Part shown: positions 1 through 7,966 of the stretch, one piece after another
How positions within the stretch are numbered: position 1 is the stretch's first letter
Layout of the letters: the number at the start of each line of letters is the position of its first letter
Assembly: GCA_965242785.1 (NCBI GenBank)
Contig: CBDETA010000004.1
Span: 868,001-932,000 of the forward strand
Source: Maricaulis sp965242785
Lineage (GTDB): Bacteria > Pseudomonadota > Alphaproteobacteria > Caulobacterales > Maricaulaceae
Length of the DNA stretch: 64,000 nucleotides
Reading direction: 5' to 3'
The notes under the pieces: model-generated
Database searches by the model: none
What the model was told of the DNA's origin: nothing
Seen by the model: only the letters and a program-made list of their open reading frames with translations
Position numbers and translations under genes: made by a program

Positions 1-574
1 GGCTCAGCGAGGGCTGGATCGTCTCCCCAGCCGGTCCGTCCTCGCCCTCACCGCCTGCTTCTCCCCGGCGCATTTCCGCCCGGGACTGCGCAATCTTCGC
101 ATCGGCCAGGGCGGCCACCTTGCGGTCCTGGCCGGAGGGTTCCGCAGGGGCCAGGGCGGCCTTCTTCACCTGCTGCATCTTCTCGATGGTGGCTTCCGGA
201 TCGCCGCGAACTTCGCTGGCATCGATGGGAACTTCCCCGCCCACTGCATAGGAGCGTCCGTCCGGACCCCGTTGATAGCTGTAGCTGGCCGCCCCGGCAT
301 GCACGCCGCCGGCGGCCTGGTGCGCCTGTTCATGGGCGCGGACCTCGCGGTCACGCGCCTTCAGAGCCTCGACCTCGCGCTGGTCCTCTTCGCTGAGTCT
401 CGAGATGCGCCGGGATTTCTCGGCGCCACCACAGCCCTTGCAGGCGTCCGAACCGCAAGAGGCGCAGCCGGCTGTCGCAGCCGCTGCAGCCGGCGCCGGG
501 CGGTTGTCGGCGCGTACAGCCGCCCAGCCGCTGGCAGGCGATGGCATGGGGGCGGATGGCAGGCCGGAGATCAT
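1..574 (-). CDS. SprA-family putative metalloprotease (partial)
   Basis: The reading frame is open from an ATG at 574 to the left edge, so the C-terminus is missing. Residues 37-48 form a cysteine cluster (C37, C40, C45, C48), followed by a charged helix and HEQAH at residues 81-85, which fits the HExxH zinc-protease signature. Next comes a Gly/Ala segment, then a stretch with the Y-x-x-G-P-D-G-x-x-Y-A-V-G-G-E-V pattern I associate with the SprA-related family. A second in-frame ATG lies at 547. No signal peptide is visible. The family is poorly characterised and activity is not shown by sequence alone. It lies downstream of ihfB on the same strand. Confidence 0.7.
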   Translation of the reverse strand, partial: MISGLPSAPMPSPASGWAAVRADNRPAPAAAAATAGCASCGSDACKGCGGAEKSRRISRLSEEDQREVEALKARDREVRAHEQAHQAAGGVHAGAASYSYQRGPDGRSYAVGGEVPIDASEVRGDPEATIEKMQQVKKAALAPAEPSGQDRKVAALADAKIAQSRAEMRRGEAGGEGEDGPAGETIQPSLS

Positions 575-651
575 GGCCACAGAATGCCGTCCCGCGCCTT
601 AAGCCGGGTTCAAGAAAATCGCTAAAATGCCTGATAAATCAGGACAGCAGA

Positions 652-963
652 TCAGCTTCCGGCGAGTTCCGGAACGGTATCCCGCGAGGCATCGACGCGC
701 TCGCGCAATTCCTTGCCGGTCTTGAAGAAGGGAACGTGCTTTTCCTTCACGGCCACGCTGTCGCCGGTGCGCGGATTGCGACCCACCCGGGACGGGCGGC
801 GGCGGACGGAGAAGGCACCGAAGCCGCGAAGTTCGACCCGGTCGCCGCGGGCGAGGGCGTCGGTGATTCCATCCAGAATCGTGTTGACCACGCGTTCGAC
901 ATCGCGGTGGTAAAGGTGAGGATTGGCCTCGGCCAATTTGTCGATCAACTCGGATTTGATCAT
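652..963 (-). CDS. ihfB: Integration host factor subunit beta
   Basis: This 103-residue protein is a DNA-bending HU/IHF-family subunit that would pair with IHF-alpha to bend DNA in recombination, replication and transcription, notably at sigma-54 promoters. It starts MIKSELIDKL and carries the conserved GFG-F core (R-G-F-G-A-F) and the R-N-P-R-T-G DNA-minor-groove arm. The ATG at 963 is preferred over an upstream in-frame start because a GGAGG ribosome-binding site precedes it. It is the last gene of the aroA-cmk-rpsA-ihfB block, separated from rpsA by a terminator. Length is normal for the family. Confidence 0.95.
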   Translation of the reverse strand: MIKSELIDKLAEANPHLYHRDVERVVNTILDGITDALARGDRVELRGFGAFSVRRRPSRVGRNPRTGDSVAVKEKHVPFFKTGKELRERVDASRDTVPELAGS

Positions 964-1029
964 GCTAAACCTCCGCGCCTGAACGCCTAATCCTTGCCTG
1001 TGGCGATGCAACCGTCAATGCACACGGTC

Positions 1030-1063
1030 AAAAAAAACCGGCCGGAGCGCGGGGCTCCGGCCG
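1030..1063 (-). terminator. Rho-independent terminator of rpsA
   Basis: A 10-bp GC-rich stem (1039-1048 with 1054-1063, five-base loop) is followed on the minus strand by eight T residues. It lies between the rpsA stop and ihfB, so ihfB may depend on read-through or its own promoter. Confidence 0.9.
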
Positions 1064-1094
1064 ATTCTTCATGGAGTCAGTGGTCGGACGGGAC

Positions 1095-2798
1095 TTAGCT
1101 GTCCGACTTGTCCTCTTTCTCGCGCAGGGCGGCACCCAGGATGTCACCCAGCGAAGCGCCGGCATCGGAGGAGCCATACTGCTCGACAGCTTCACGCTCT
1201 TCGGAGATTTCCAGGGCCTTGATGGACAGGGAAATCCGGCGCGTGGCCTTATCGATATTGGTGATGCGGGCATCGACCTTGTCGCCAACCGCGAAGCGCT
1301 CCGGACGCTGTTCCGCACGGTCGCGGGACAGGTCGGACTTGCGGATGAAGGCTTTCATCGTGCCGTCATCGCCGAAGGCGACTTCGATACCGCCCGAGGT
1401 GACCTCGGTGACGGAGCAGGTGACGGTGTCGCCACGGCCGACGCCGGAGCTGTCCATCGGGTCACCGGCCAGCTGCTTGATGCCCAGGGAGACGCGCTCC
1501 TTCTCGACATCCACATCCAGCACTTTGGCGTCAACGACATCGCCCTTCTTGAAGGCTTCGATGGCTTGCTCGCCCGACTTTTCCCAGGAGATGTCGGAGA
1601 GGTGCACCATGCCGTCGATATCGCCTTCCAGGCCGACGAACAGACCGAATTCGGTGATGTTCTTGATCTCGCCCTTGATGGCGGTGCCGGACGGATGGGT
1701 TTCGGCGAAGACTTCCCACGGATTGCGCTGGGTCTGTTTCACGCCCAGGGAGATGCGGCGCTTGTCGGCGTCGACATCCAGGACCATGACCTGCACTTCT
1801 TGCGAGGTGGACAGGATCTTGCCCGGGTGGACGTTCTTCTTGGTCCAGGACATTTCCGACACGTGGACCAGGCCTTCGACGCCTTCTTCCAGCTCAACGA
1901 ACGCACCGTATTCGGCGATGTTCGTGACGCGGCCCTCGAAGGTCGCACCGACCGGGTACTTGGCGGCAACGCCTTCCCACGGATCCGACATCAGCTGCTT
2001 CATGCCGAGCGAGATGCGCTGGGTGTCCTTGTTGATCTTGATGATCTGGACTTTGACGGTCTGGCCGACTTCCACCACTTCGGACGGATGGCCGACGCGG
2101 CTCCAGGACATGTCGGTGACGTGCAGCAGGCCGTCGATACCGCCCAGATCCACGAACGCACCGTAATCGGTGATGTTCTTGACCACGCCTTCGCGGGCTT
2201 CGCCCTCGGCCAGCTGGCCGACGAGTTCGGCGCGCTGTTCGGCACGGCTTTCTTCCAGCACGGCGCGGCGCGAGACCACGATATTGCCGCGCGGACGGTC
2301 CATTTTCAGGATCGCGAACGGCTGTTCCTGGTTCATCAGCGGACCGACATCGCGCACCGGGCGAATGTCCACCTGGGAGCCCGGCAGGAAGGCCGAGGCA
2401 CCACCCAGATCCACCGTGAAGCCGCCCTTGACGCGACCGACGATGGCGCCGTTGACCGGCTCCTTCTTCTCGAAGGACTTCTCGAGGCGGTCCCAGCTCT
2501 CTTCGCGGCGCGCCTTGTCGCGCGAAAGAATGGCATCGCCCAGGGCATTTTCGATGCGCTCGAGATAGACCTCGACATCGTCACCCACACTCGGGGCTTT
2601 CGAGCCCGGGCCCGTGAACTCACGCAGCGGGATGCGGCCTTCAGTCTTGAGGCCGACGTCGACCACCACGAAATCGTTTTCAATGGCTGTCACGGAACCT
2701 TTGACGACCTGGCCTTCCGCAATGTCGCGGCCGGCAAGGGATGCTTCCAGCATCGCGGCAAAATCATCGGTCGTCGGGGTGAGGGATTCAGTAGTCAT
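1095..2798 (-). CDS. rpsA: 30S ribosomal protein S1
   Basis: S1 binds mRNA at the 30S subunit and helps start translation on weakly structured or SD-poor messages. The 567-residue product contains six S1 OB-fold repeats, at roughly residues 26-95, 110-180, 195-270, 280-355, 370-440 and 455-530. Several carry the typical Y/F-G-A/L-F-V-x-L core followed by G-L-V/L-H-V-S-E/D-M-S-W. The ATG at 2798 gives the usual N-terminus. The frame is open another 12 codons upstream to an ATG at 2834, but the GGAG that would serve 2798 lies inside that extension. It sits between cmk and ihfB, a classic order. Confidence 0.96.
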   Translation of the reverse strand: MTTESLTPTTDDFAAMLEASLAGRDIAEGQVVKGSVTAIENDFVVVDVGLKTEGRIPLREFTGPGSKAPSVGDDVEVYLERIENALGDAILSRDKARREESWDRLEKSFEKKEPVNGAIVGRVKGGFTVDLGGASAFLPGSQVDIRPVRDVGPLMNQEQPFAILKMDRPRGNIVVSRRAVLEESRAEQRAELVGQLAEGEAREGVVKNITDYGAFVDLGGIDGLLHVTDMSWSRVGHPSEVVEVGQTVKVQIIKINKDTQRISLGMKQLMSDPWEGVAAKYPVGATFEGRVTNIAEYGAFVELEEGVEGLVHVSEMSWTKKNVHPGKILSTSQEVQVMVLDVDADKRRISLGVKQTQRNPWEVFAETHPSGTAIKGEIKNITEFGLFVGLEGDIDGMVHLSDISWEKSGEQAIEAFKKGDVVDAKVLDVDVEKERVSLGIKQLAGDPMDSSGVGRGDTVTCSVTEVTSGGIEVAFGDDGTMKAFIRKSDLSRDRAEQRPERFAVGDKVDARITNIDKATRRISLSIKALEISEEREAVEQYGSSDAGASLGDILGAALREKEDKSDS

Positions 2799-2904
2799 GT
2801 TAAAGGGTTGCTCCGAAGCGGCGAACGCGTTCAAGTCACACTCGCGGGCTCACCGCATGGCCATTGCCGGCCGGTTGGACGTTATACAAATGGGCGTCAG
2901 ACAA

Positions 2905-2930
2905 CCCCGCAGCATGGTCATGCTTCGGGG
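2905..2930 (-). terminator. Hairpin in the cmk-rpsA gap
   Basis: A near-perfect stem (2905-2915 with 2920-2930, one C/T mismatch, four-base loop) on the minus strand is followed by TTGTCTG, only a weak T tract. It may be a leaky terminator after cmk or part of an rpsA leader; the sequence cannot decide. Confidence 0.4.
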
Positions 2931-2978
2931 CAAGCGATCTGGACGCCCGGCTTTTTGTTACGCAACCGCCTGTCGGCG

Positions 2979-3605
2979 TCACGCCTTTTGGCGCTTTTCC
3001 ACAATCTCGATGGCTGCGGTAACGGCCGCGTCTATACTCAAGGAAGACGTATCTAGCAAGGTTGCGTCGTCGGCGGGGCGCATCGGCGCGTCAGCGCGCT
3101 CGGTGTCCCGGCGGTCCCGTTCGCGGGTCTGTTCCAGCATTTGCTCGAAACTCAGCGTCTCGCCCTTCGCCGTCAGCTCGCTCCAGCGACGGCGTGCGCG
3201 GGTCTCCGCATCGGCGGTCACATAGATTTTCACATCGGCGTCCGGACAGATCACCGTACCGATATCCCGGCCGTCCAGGATCGCGCCGCCCGGCTGGCCG
3301 GCAAAGCCGCGCTGCAGCTCGAACAGGGCCTGGCGCACCTGCGGGATCGAGGCCACGCGCGACGCCATGGCCCCGGCCTCGGCGGTGCGGATCCGGTTTT
3401 CGTCAATGGCACTGATATTCAGCGAGCGGGCAATGCCGGCACAGGCCTCGGCATCATCGGTGGAGATGCCCGCATCCAGCACGGCGACCCCGGTGGCGCG
3501 ATACAGCGTTCCGGTATCCAGATAGGGCAATTTGAAATGCGCCGACAGCGCGCGCGCAATGGTGCCCTTGCCCGAGGCGAGCGGTCCGTCCACCGCAATG
3601 ATCAT
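2979..3605 (-). CDS. cmk: Cytidylate kinase
   Basis: This enzyme phosphorylates CMP and dCMP to the diphosphates using ATP in the cytoplasm. The 208-residue protein has a P-loop G-P-L-A-S-G-K-G-T at residues 7-15, the substrate-binding segment containing Y-L-D-T-G-T-L-Y-R at about 29-37, and the D-G-R-D-I-G-T motif in the middle. Length is slightly short for the bacterial type (about 220). Its ATG at 3605 lies one base after the aroA stop, so the two are almost certainly translationally coupled. Confidence 0.95.
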   Translation of the reverse strand: MIIAVDGPLASGKGTIARALSAHFKLPYLDTGTLYRATGVAVLDAGISTDDAEACAGIARSLNISAIDENRIRTAEAGAMASRVASIPQVRQALFELQRGFAGQPGGAILDGRDIGTVICPDADVKIYVTADAETRARRRWSELTAKGETLSFEQMLEQTRERDRRDTERADAPMRPADDATLLDTSSLSIDAAVTAAIEIVEKRQKA

Positions 3606-3606
3606 G

Positions 3607-4947
3607 TCAGCCCTGCTCCAGCTCGGCGCCGAGGGCGCGCATATGGTCGAAGAAGTCCGGATAGCTGGTGGCGATCATGGCAATGTCGTCGACACGGGCG
3701 CCGTCGCGTGACGCCAGACCCAGCACCAGCCCGCTCATCGCCAGGCGGTGGTCATGATGGGTGATGGTCGTGCCGCCTCCCGGCACACCGCGTGGGCCCA
3801 AGCCATGCACGGTCAGACTGTCCGCTCCGGCCTCGACCCGGGCGCCATTGGCGTCCAGCAGGGCCGCGGTGCCGGCGAGCCGGTCGCTTTCCTTGGCCCG
3901 CAGCTCTTCCAGGCCCGGCATGAAGGTCGTGCCCTCGGCAAAGGCCGCGGCGACCGACAGGATCGGGTACTCGTCAATCATGGCCGGGGCGCGTTCAGCA
4001 GGGACGTGAATGCCGCGCAGCGCGCTGGCGCGTGCCGTAATGGTCATGGTCCGCTCGCCCGCCATCATCGGCCCGGGCTCGATCGTCAGGTCGGCGCCCA
4101 TTTCCTTCAGCGTCTCGATCAGTCCGGTGCGGGCCGGATTGTCCATCACACCGCTTAGCGTCACCTTACTGCCCGGAATGATCAGTGCGGCCACCAGGGC
4201 AAAAGCCGAGGATGACGGGTCGCCGGGCACATCGACCGGGCAGGCGGTCAGGCGCTGCGGGCCGGTCAGGCAGATGGTCGAGGCCTGGCCGTCGCGCGTG
4301 ACGCGAAGCTTCGCGCCGAAGGCGGCCAGCATGGTCTCCGTGTGGTCGCGGGTGATCTGCGGCTCATGCACAAGCGTTTCACCGGTCGCGCCCAGCCCGG
4401 CCAGCAGGATTGCCGACTTGACCTGCGCCGAGGCGATGGGTGGCGTGTAGCGGATGCCGCGCAGTTGCCCGGCCGCGAGGCGGGCCGGCAGTTTTCCGTC
4501 CGTGGTTTCGAACTTTGCGCCCATCTCGCCCAGCGGATCGGTGACCCGGCGCATCGGCCGCGAGGACAGGCTGGCATCGCCGACAAATTCCGCGGCGACC
4601 CCGGCCCCGGCGACCAGCCCCATCACCAGGCGCACTCCGGTTCCGGCATTGCCAAAGTCCAGCGGCGCGCCGGGCGTTTGAAATCGCCCGCCACAGCCGT
4701 CCACGCTCCAGGCGCCTGCGCCGGTGCGACTGACCTTCGCGCCCAGCGCAGCCATGGCCTTGCCGGTGTTCAGCACATCCTCGCTTTCCAGCAGGCCGGT
4801 GATCGCGGTGCGGCCCTCGGCAAGCGCGCCCAGAATGAAGGCGCGATGGGAAATCGACTTGTCTCCCGGGGCTTTGATGGAACCGCTCAGGGACGCGGCT
4901 GGCAGGGCCCGCGCGCGACCGCGCAGGATGGAGGAGGTTTCACTCAT
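3607..4947 (-). CDS. aroA: 3-phosphoshikimate 1-carboxyvinyltransferase (EPSP synthase)
   Basis: This is the sixth step of the shikimate pathway, joining phosphoenolpyruvate to shikimate-3-phosphate. The 446-residue protein has the substrate motif K-A-P-G-D-K-S-I-S-H-R near residues 25-35, L-D-F-G-N-A-G-T-G-V-R-L at about 96-107, and D-E-Y-P-I-L and L-R-x-K-E-S-D-R-L further on. Overall pattern (E-D-V-x-N-T-G-K-A-M, S-A-Q-V-K-S-A) resembles the class II type found in agrobacteria. Residue 102 is Gly where the glyphosate-insensitive CP4 enzyme has Ala. The long open frame upstream to 5610 is antisense to the next gene and is not coding; the ATG at 4947 gives family length, though its SD is weak. 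Confidence 0.95.
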   Translation of the reverse strand: MSETSSILRGRARALPAASLSGSIKAPGDKSISHRAFILGALAEGRTAITGLLESEDVLNTGKAMAALGAKVSRTGAGAWSVDGCGGRFQTPGAPLDFGNAGTGVRLVMGLVAGAGVAAEFVGDASLSSRPMRRVTDPLGEMGAKFETTDGKLPARLAAGQLRGIRYTPPIASAQVKSAILLAGLGATGETLVHEPQITRDHTETMLAAFGAKLRVTRDGQASTICLTGPQRLTACPVDVPGDPSSSAFALVAALIIPGSKVTLSGVMDNPARTGLIETLKEMGADLTIEPGPMMAGERTMTITARASALRGIHVPAERAPAMIDEYPILSVAAAFAEGTTFMPGLEELRAKESDRLAGTAALLDANGARVEAGADSLTVHGLGPRGVPGGGTTITHHDHRLAMSGLVLGLASRDGARVDDIAMIATSYPDFFDHMRALGAELEQG

Positions 4948-5058
4948 GAACGGAAAAGCAAGGTTTGAGGTGACATGACGGCGATGAGGTTTTGACAGAG
5001 CGCGGTGATCGTGGCAACGGGTCCCGCCGAAATTCGAATCTGGTTGTGAAGGGAAGTC

Positions 5059-5505
5059 ATGGCCAAGCCTGAGCTGGGAACCAAACGCGCCTGCCCCAAG
5101 TGCAGCGCGAAATTCTACGATCTGGGTCGCCGTCCGGCCCGGTGCCCGAAGTGCGAGACCGAGTTCGATCCCGAACTCGAGGATCCGCGCATCAAGTCGG
5201 CGCCGGAAAAGGATGTTCCGGAAGACGACGAGAAGAAGCCGGCGCCGGCCGATGATGACGGCTATGGTGACGAGGATGATGATACGCCGGAGGTGGATGC
5301 CGAGGCGGACCGGATTCCCGACAGCGACGACGATGATGATGACGACGAGAATGGCTCGGGCCTGAGCGACGACATTCCCGACGGCTTCGAGGAGGATGAT
5401 GTCGACGGCGACGATGATGACGACGACGACACCAGCGTGCTGCTCGATGACGAGGATGACGAGGATTTCGGCGACTTCAACATCGACAAGGACGAGGATC
5501 TCTAG
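5059..5505 (+). CDS. TIGR02300-type acidic zinc-ribbon protein (FYDLN family)
   Basis: The 148-residue protein has an N-terminal zinc ribbon (C12-x2-C15 and C29-x2-C32) enclosing K-F-Y-D-L-G-R-R, the hallmark of the alphaproteobacterial FYDLN-acid family. The remaining 100 residues are almost entirely Asp/Glu with runs of D and no hydrophobic core, so they are probably disordered. Function is unknown in this family as far as I know. It is divergent from aroA with a 111-base gap. An AAGGGAAGTC sequence precedes the ATG. The repetitive GAC/GAT codons create long false antisense frames. Confidence 0.9.
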   Translation: MAKPELGTKRACPKCSAKFYDLGRRPARCPKCETEFDPELEDPRIKSAPEKDVPEDDEKKPAPADDDGYGDEDDDTPEVDAEADRIPDSDDDDDDDENGSGLSDDIPDGFEEDDVDGDDDDDDDTSVLLDDEDDEDFGDFNIDKDEDL

Positions 5506-5615
5506 ACCCTCGACCGGATTGCTGCATTTGGGGCGCACAAGAGGCTTGATCCGGTGAAATTCCGGGACTAGTTTCCGCGCCTCTCGCCGGGGCCCAAGCC
5601 GGCGGCACAAGTTTC

Positions 5616-5691
<76 letters not shown>

Positions 5692-5694
5692 AGC

Positions 5695-5727
5695 AAAAAG
5701 CCTCGCCGGTTCCGGCGGGGCTTTTTT
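5695..5727 (+). terminator. Bidirectional terminator after tRNA-Ala
   Basis: A 10-bp stem (5700-5709 with 5712-5721, including one T-G pair) is followed by six T on the plus strand and preceded by five A, which give five T on the minus strand. It can end both the tRNA transcript and the converging Sel1 gene. Confidence 0.88.
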
Positions 5728-5728
5728 C

Positions 5729-6589
5729 TTACCCGATCGCGTCCAGCAGTGCGCTTTCCCGGGCAGTCGCTGTGCTGCGCTGTTGCTCGGTCAGTCCGGC
5801 ATCCAGCCTGGCGATTGCGTCTTCCGCGTCCGGGTCACCGAACGCCGCCGCGACCCCATACAGCGCCCGCGCTTCCACCGGGTCCGGCTCCCCGGCCACC
5901 CCGTCCATCAGGGCATCGGCCAGCGCCAGCATGGCCAGCGTGTCGCCGCCCATCGTGCCGTCGCGCCAGTGCTGGAGGGCTGCCTGCGGGTCCGGCGCGC
6001 GGCCCAGGCCCTCCATCGCGGCAATGCCCAGAAGATAGTGCGCCGAGGTAAGAGACGGGTCCTGGTCCAGGGCTTCGCGGGCCAGCGTAACGGCGCGCAC
6101 GGCCTGGCGGTCATCATCCGAGCCGAAGAACAGGGTGTCGGCGAGGCTCAGGCGGGCAAGCGGGCCCATGTCGGGATCATCCAGCAACGCCTCCAGGATG
6201 GCGATCGCGGCGGCCGCCTCGCCCTCGTAATCGTAGAGCAGCAATTCGGCGAGCGCATAGCCGGCGGGAATGTCGCCGGCCCGCCAGGCGAGTTCGAAGA
6301 AGGCGCGGGCGCGGTCGGGTTCCGGGTCCGTGCCGATCCCCTCTAGATAGATCTGTCCGAGAATGTAGTTCGCCGGCACCGACCCGCCGTCGGCGGCCCG
6401 GGTCAGCCAGTAGCGGCCGGTCAGATAGTCCGGCTCTCCGGTTTCCGGAAAGATGAGTTCATAGCCGTAGTCGAAGGCCGCGTCGGCATCACCGGCTTCA
6501 GCTGCGGCGCGCAGGGACGGGTCGGGCTGGGCCAGCGCGGCCGGGCTCAGCGCCAGGAGGCTGGTGGCGGCAAGTAGAGCACGAAACAT
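5729..6589 (-). CDS. Secreted Sel1/TPR-like repeat protein
   Basis: The 286-residue protein begins with a typical signal peptide (hydrophobic core L-L-A-A-T-S-L-L-A-L, probable cleavage after A-L-A at about residue 20). The mature part is a series of Ala-rich helical hairpins, several with the Sel1 pattern (A-x-x-Y-x-L-G-x-x-Y-x-x-G-x-G, G-D-x-x-A-x-x-x-L-A). Sel1 proteins usually act as protein-interaction scaffolds, often in the envelope. The partner is unknown. It converges on tRNA-Ala and shares its terminator. Confidence 0.75.
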   Translation of the reverse strand: MFRALLAATSLLALSPAALAQPDPSLRAAAEAGDADAAFDYGYELIFPETGEPDYLTGRYWLTRAADGGSVPANYILGQIYLEGIGTDPEPDRARAFFELAWRAGDIPAGYALAELLLYDYEGEAAAAIAILEALLDDPDMGPLARLSLADTLFFGSDDDRQAVRAVTLAREALDQDPSLTSAHYLLGIAAMEGLGRAPDPQAALQHWRDGTMGGDTLAMLALADALMDGVAGEPDPVEARALYGVAAAFGDPDAEDAIARLDAGLTEQQRSTATARESALLDAIG

Positions 6590-6673
6590 GGAAGCTCCCG
6601 CACGATGACAATTGCGGGATTATCAGCATGACCGGGCTGAACCGCGCATGTACGCGCCGTTCAGCGGGTCAGG

Positions 6674-7138
6674 TCAGGCTGCGTCTGACGCCGGTTCGCC
6701 GGCCAGCACGGCATGCACGGCGTCGGCGTCGGGCGCCGCACGCAGGCGTTGGCGGACATCCTCGCGGCGCAGGAGACGGGAAACCCGTGCCAGCGCCTTG
6801 AGGTGTTCCGCCCCGGCATCGTCCGGTGCGATCAGCATGAAGATGAGATCTGCCGGACGGCCATCGATCGATTCGAAGTCCACCGGGGTGCGCAGGCGGG
6901 CAAACACGCCCACCACCTCTTTCACACCGGCCAGCCGGGCATGCGGGATTGCCACACCCTGGCCAACACCGGTCGAGCCGAGGCGCTCGCGCTGGAGTAC
7001 GGCGTCGAAGATGTCACGGGCATTGAGACCGGTCAGGTCTGCCGCGATGTCCGACATCGCCTGCAGGGCCTGTTTCCGGCTGGATGCCCCCAATTCGACG
7101 GCCACACCCCCGTTGGGGATCAAATCAGATAACGCCAT
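6674..7138 (-). CDS. ptsN: PTS IIA-like nitrogen-regulatory protein
   Basis: EIIA-Ntr of the nitrogen-related phosphotransferase system, a cytoplasmic phospho-acceptor that regulates rather than transports sugar. The 154-residue protein has the phosphorylatable His66 in G-V-A-I-P-H-A-R-L, preceded by E-R-L-G-S-T-G-V-G-Q-G, and the later D-L-I-F-M-L-I-A-P segment. It follows hpf by 17 bases and ends the rpoN-hpf-ptsN cluster, the order widely conserved in proteobacteria. Confidence 0.95.
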   Translation of the reverse strand: MALSDLIPNGGVAVELGASSRKQALQAMSDIAADLTGLNARDIFDAVLQRERLGSTGVGQGVAIPHARLAGVKEVVGVFARLRTPVDFESIDGRPADLIFMLIAPDDAGAEHLKALARVSRLLRREDVRQRLRAAPDADAVHAVLAGEPASDAA

Positions 7139-7155
7139 TGTACGACTTCTCGTTC

Positions 7156-7782
7156 CTAGGCCGGTTCCGGACGATCCGCACGCGCCGGATCAAGCCAACC
7201 GATATGGCCGTCCGGGCGACGGTAGACGATGTTGAGACCGCCATTCGCCGCATTGCGGAACATCAGGAAGGGCGAGTCCGCCGCATCCAGTTCCAGCGAG
7301 GCCATGCCGACCGTCAGGGTCCGCACTTCGCCGGGGCGTTCAGCAATCACGATCGGCTCGGGCGCGCCATTGACCGGCCCGTCGATCTCGTCCGCCTCAT
7401 CATAATCGTCATCAAGGCCGTAATCGGGCGATCCTTTCAGAACGACAATGGACAGGCTCTCGGCCGGAAGTTCGGCCTTGTTCGTATTGTGGTGGTTCTT
7501 CAGTTTCCGCTTGTAGCGGCGGAGGCGCTTCTCCAGGCGCTCCATCGTGTTTTCCGCTGCCTTGTAGGCATCATCGGCTTCGCCGTGTGCCTGCAGCATG
7601 GCGCCCGAAGGCAGATGCAGCGAACAGTCGACGCGAAAGCCGATGCCTTCGCGTGAGATCGATACATAGGCTTCGCACGGGCGATTGAAGTATTTGGTCA
7701 CGCCGTCTTCCACGCGCGCGAGGATTTGCTCCCGCAGCGCGTCGCTGACGTCGATTCCCTTGTTGACCACCTGTATTTGCAT
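7156..7782 (-). CDS. hpf: Ribosome hibernation-promoting factor, long form
   Basis: The 208-residue protein has an N-terminal RaiA/HPF domain (residues 1-105, with Y-F-N-R-P, G-F-R-V-D-C-S-L-H-L and the basic helix E-K-R-L-R-R-Y-K-R-K-L) and a C-terminal dimerisation domain (about 150-205, with S-P-F-L-M-F-R-N-A and N-I-V-Y-R-R-P-D-G). Long HPFs make 100S ribosome dimers without a separate RMF. The linker is acidic. The ATG at 7782 is chosen because GGAAGGAG lies eight bases upstream; the in-frame start at 7803 has none. Confidence 0.93.
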   Translation of the reverse strand: MQIQVVNKGIDVSDALREQILARVEDGVTKYFNRPCEAYVSISREGIGFRVDCSLHLPSGAMLQAHGEADDAYKAAENTMERLEKRLRRYKRKLKNHHNTNKAELPAESLSIVVLKGSPDYGLDDDYDEADEIDGPVNGAPEPIVIAERPGEVRTLTVGMASLELDAADSPFLMFRNAANGGLNIVYRRPDGHIGWLDPARADRPEPA

Positions 7783-7966
7783 GCGCTCCTTCCCGCCGGC
7801 CATACACCGGCACGTGAGGCGTTAACGTAGGGCTCCGCCTCGTTTGGAAAGCGGGCGGAACCTAGTCGCGGGGTACGGCTGGAGTCAATGCGTGTCCGCT
7901 CCAGCAGGGCGTTGGCCCGCGACGCCGGCGGAGCAGGTCCGCCGGGGCGCCCAGAGCACGCTTTCC

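Noticed and set aside
1071..3056. 661-codon plus-strand open frame across rpsA
   Set aside because: It is antisense to rpsA in a high-GC gene where mirror frames stay open; it has no recognisable domain.
4948..5610. N-terminal extension of aroA covering the acidic gene
   Set aside because: The extra residues are the antisense reading of the GAC/GAT repeats of the FYDLN protein, and 446 residues is the normal EPSPS length.
7783..7966. Sigma-54 promoter in the rpoN-hpf gap
   Set aside because: No -24/-12 GG-N10-GC element of good quality was found on the minus strand.
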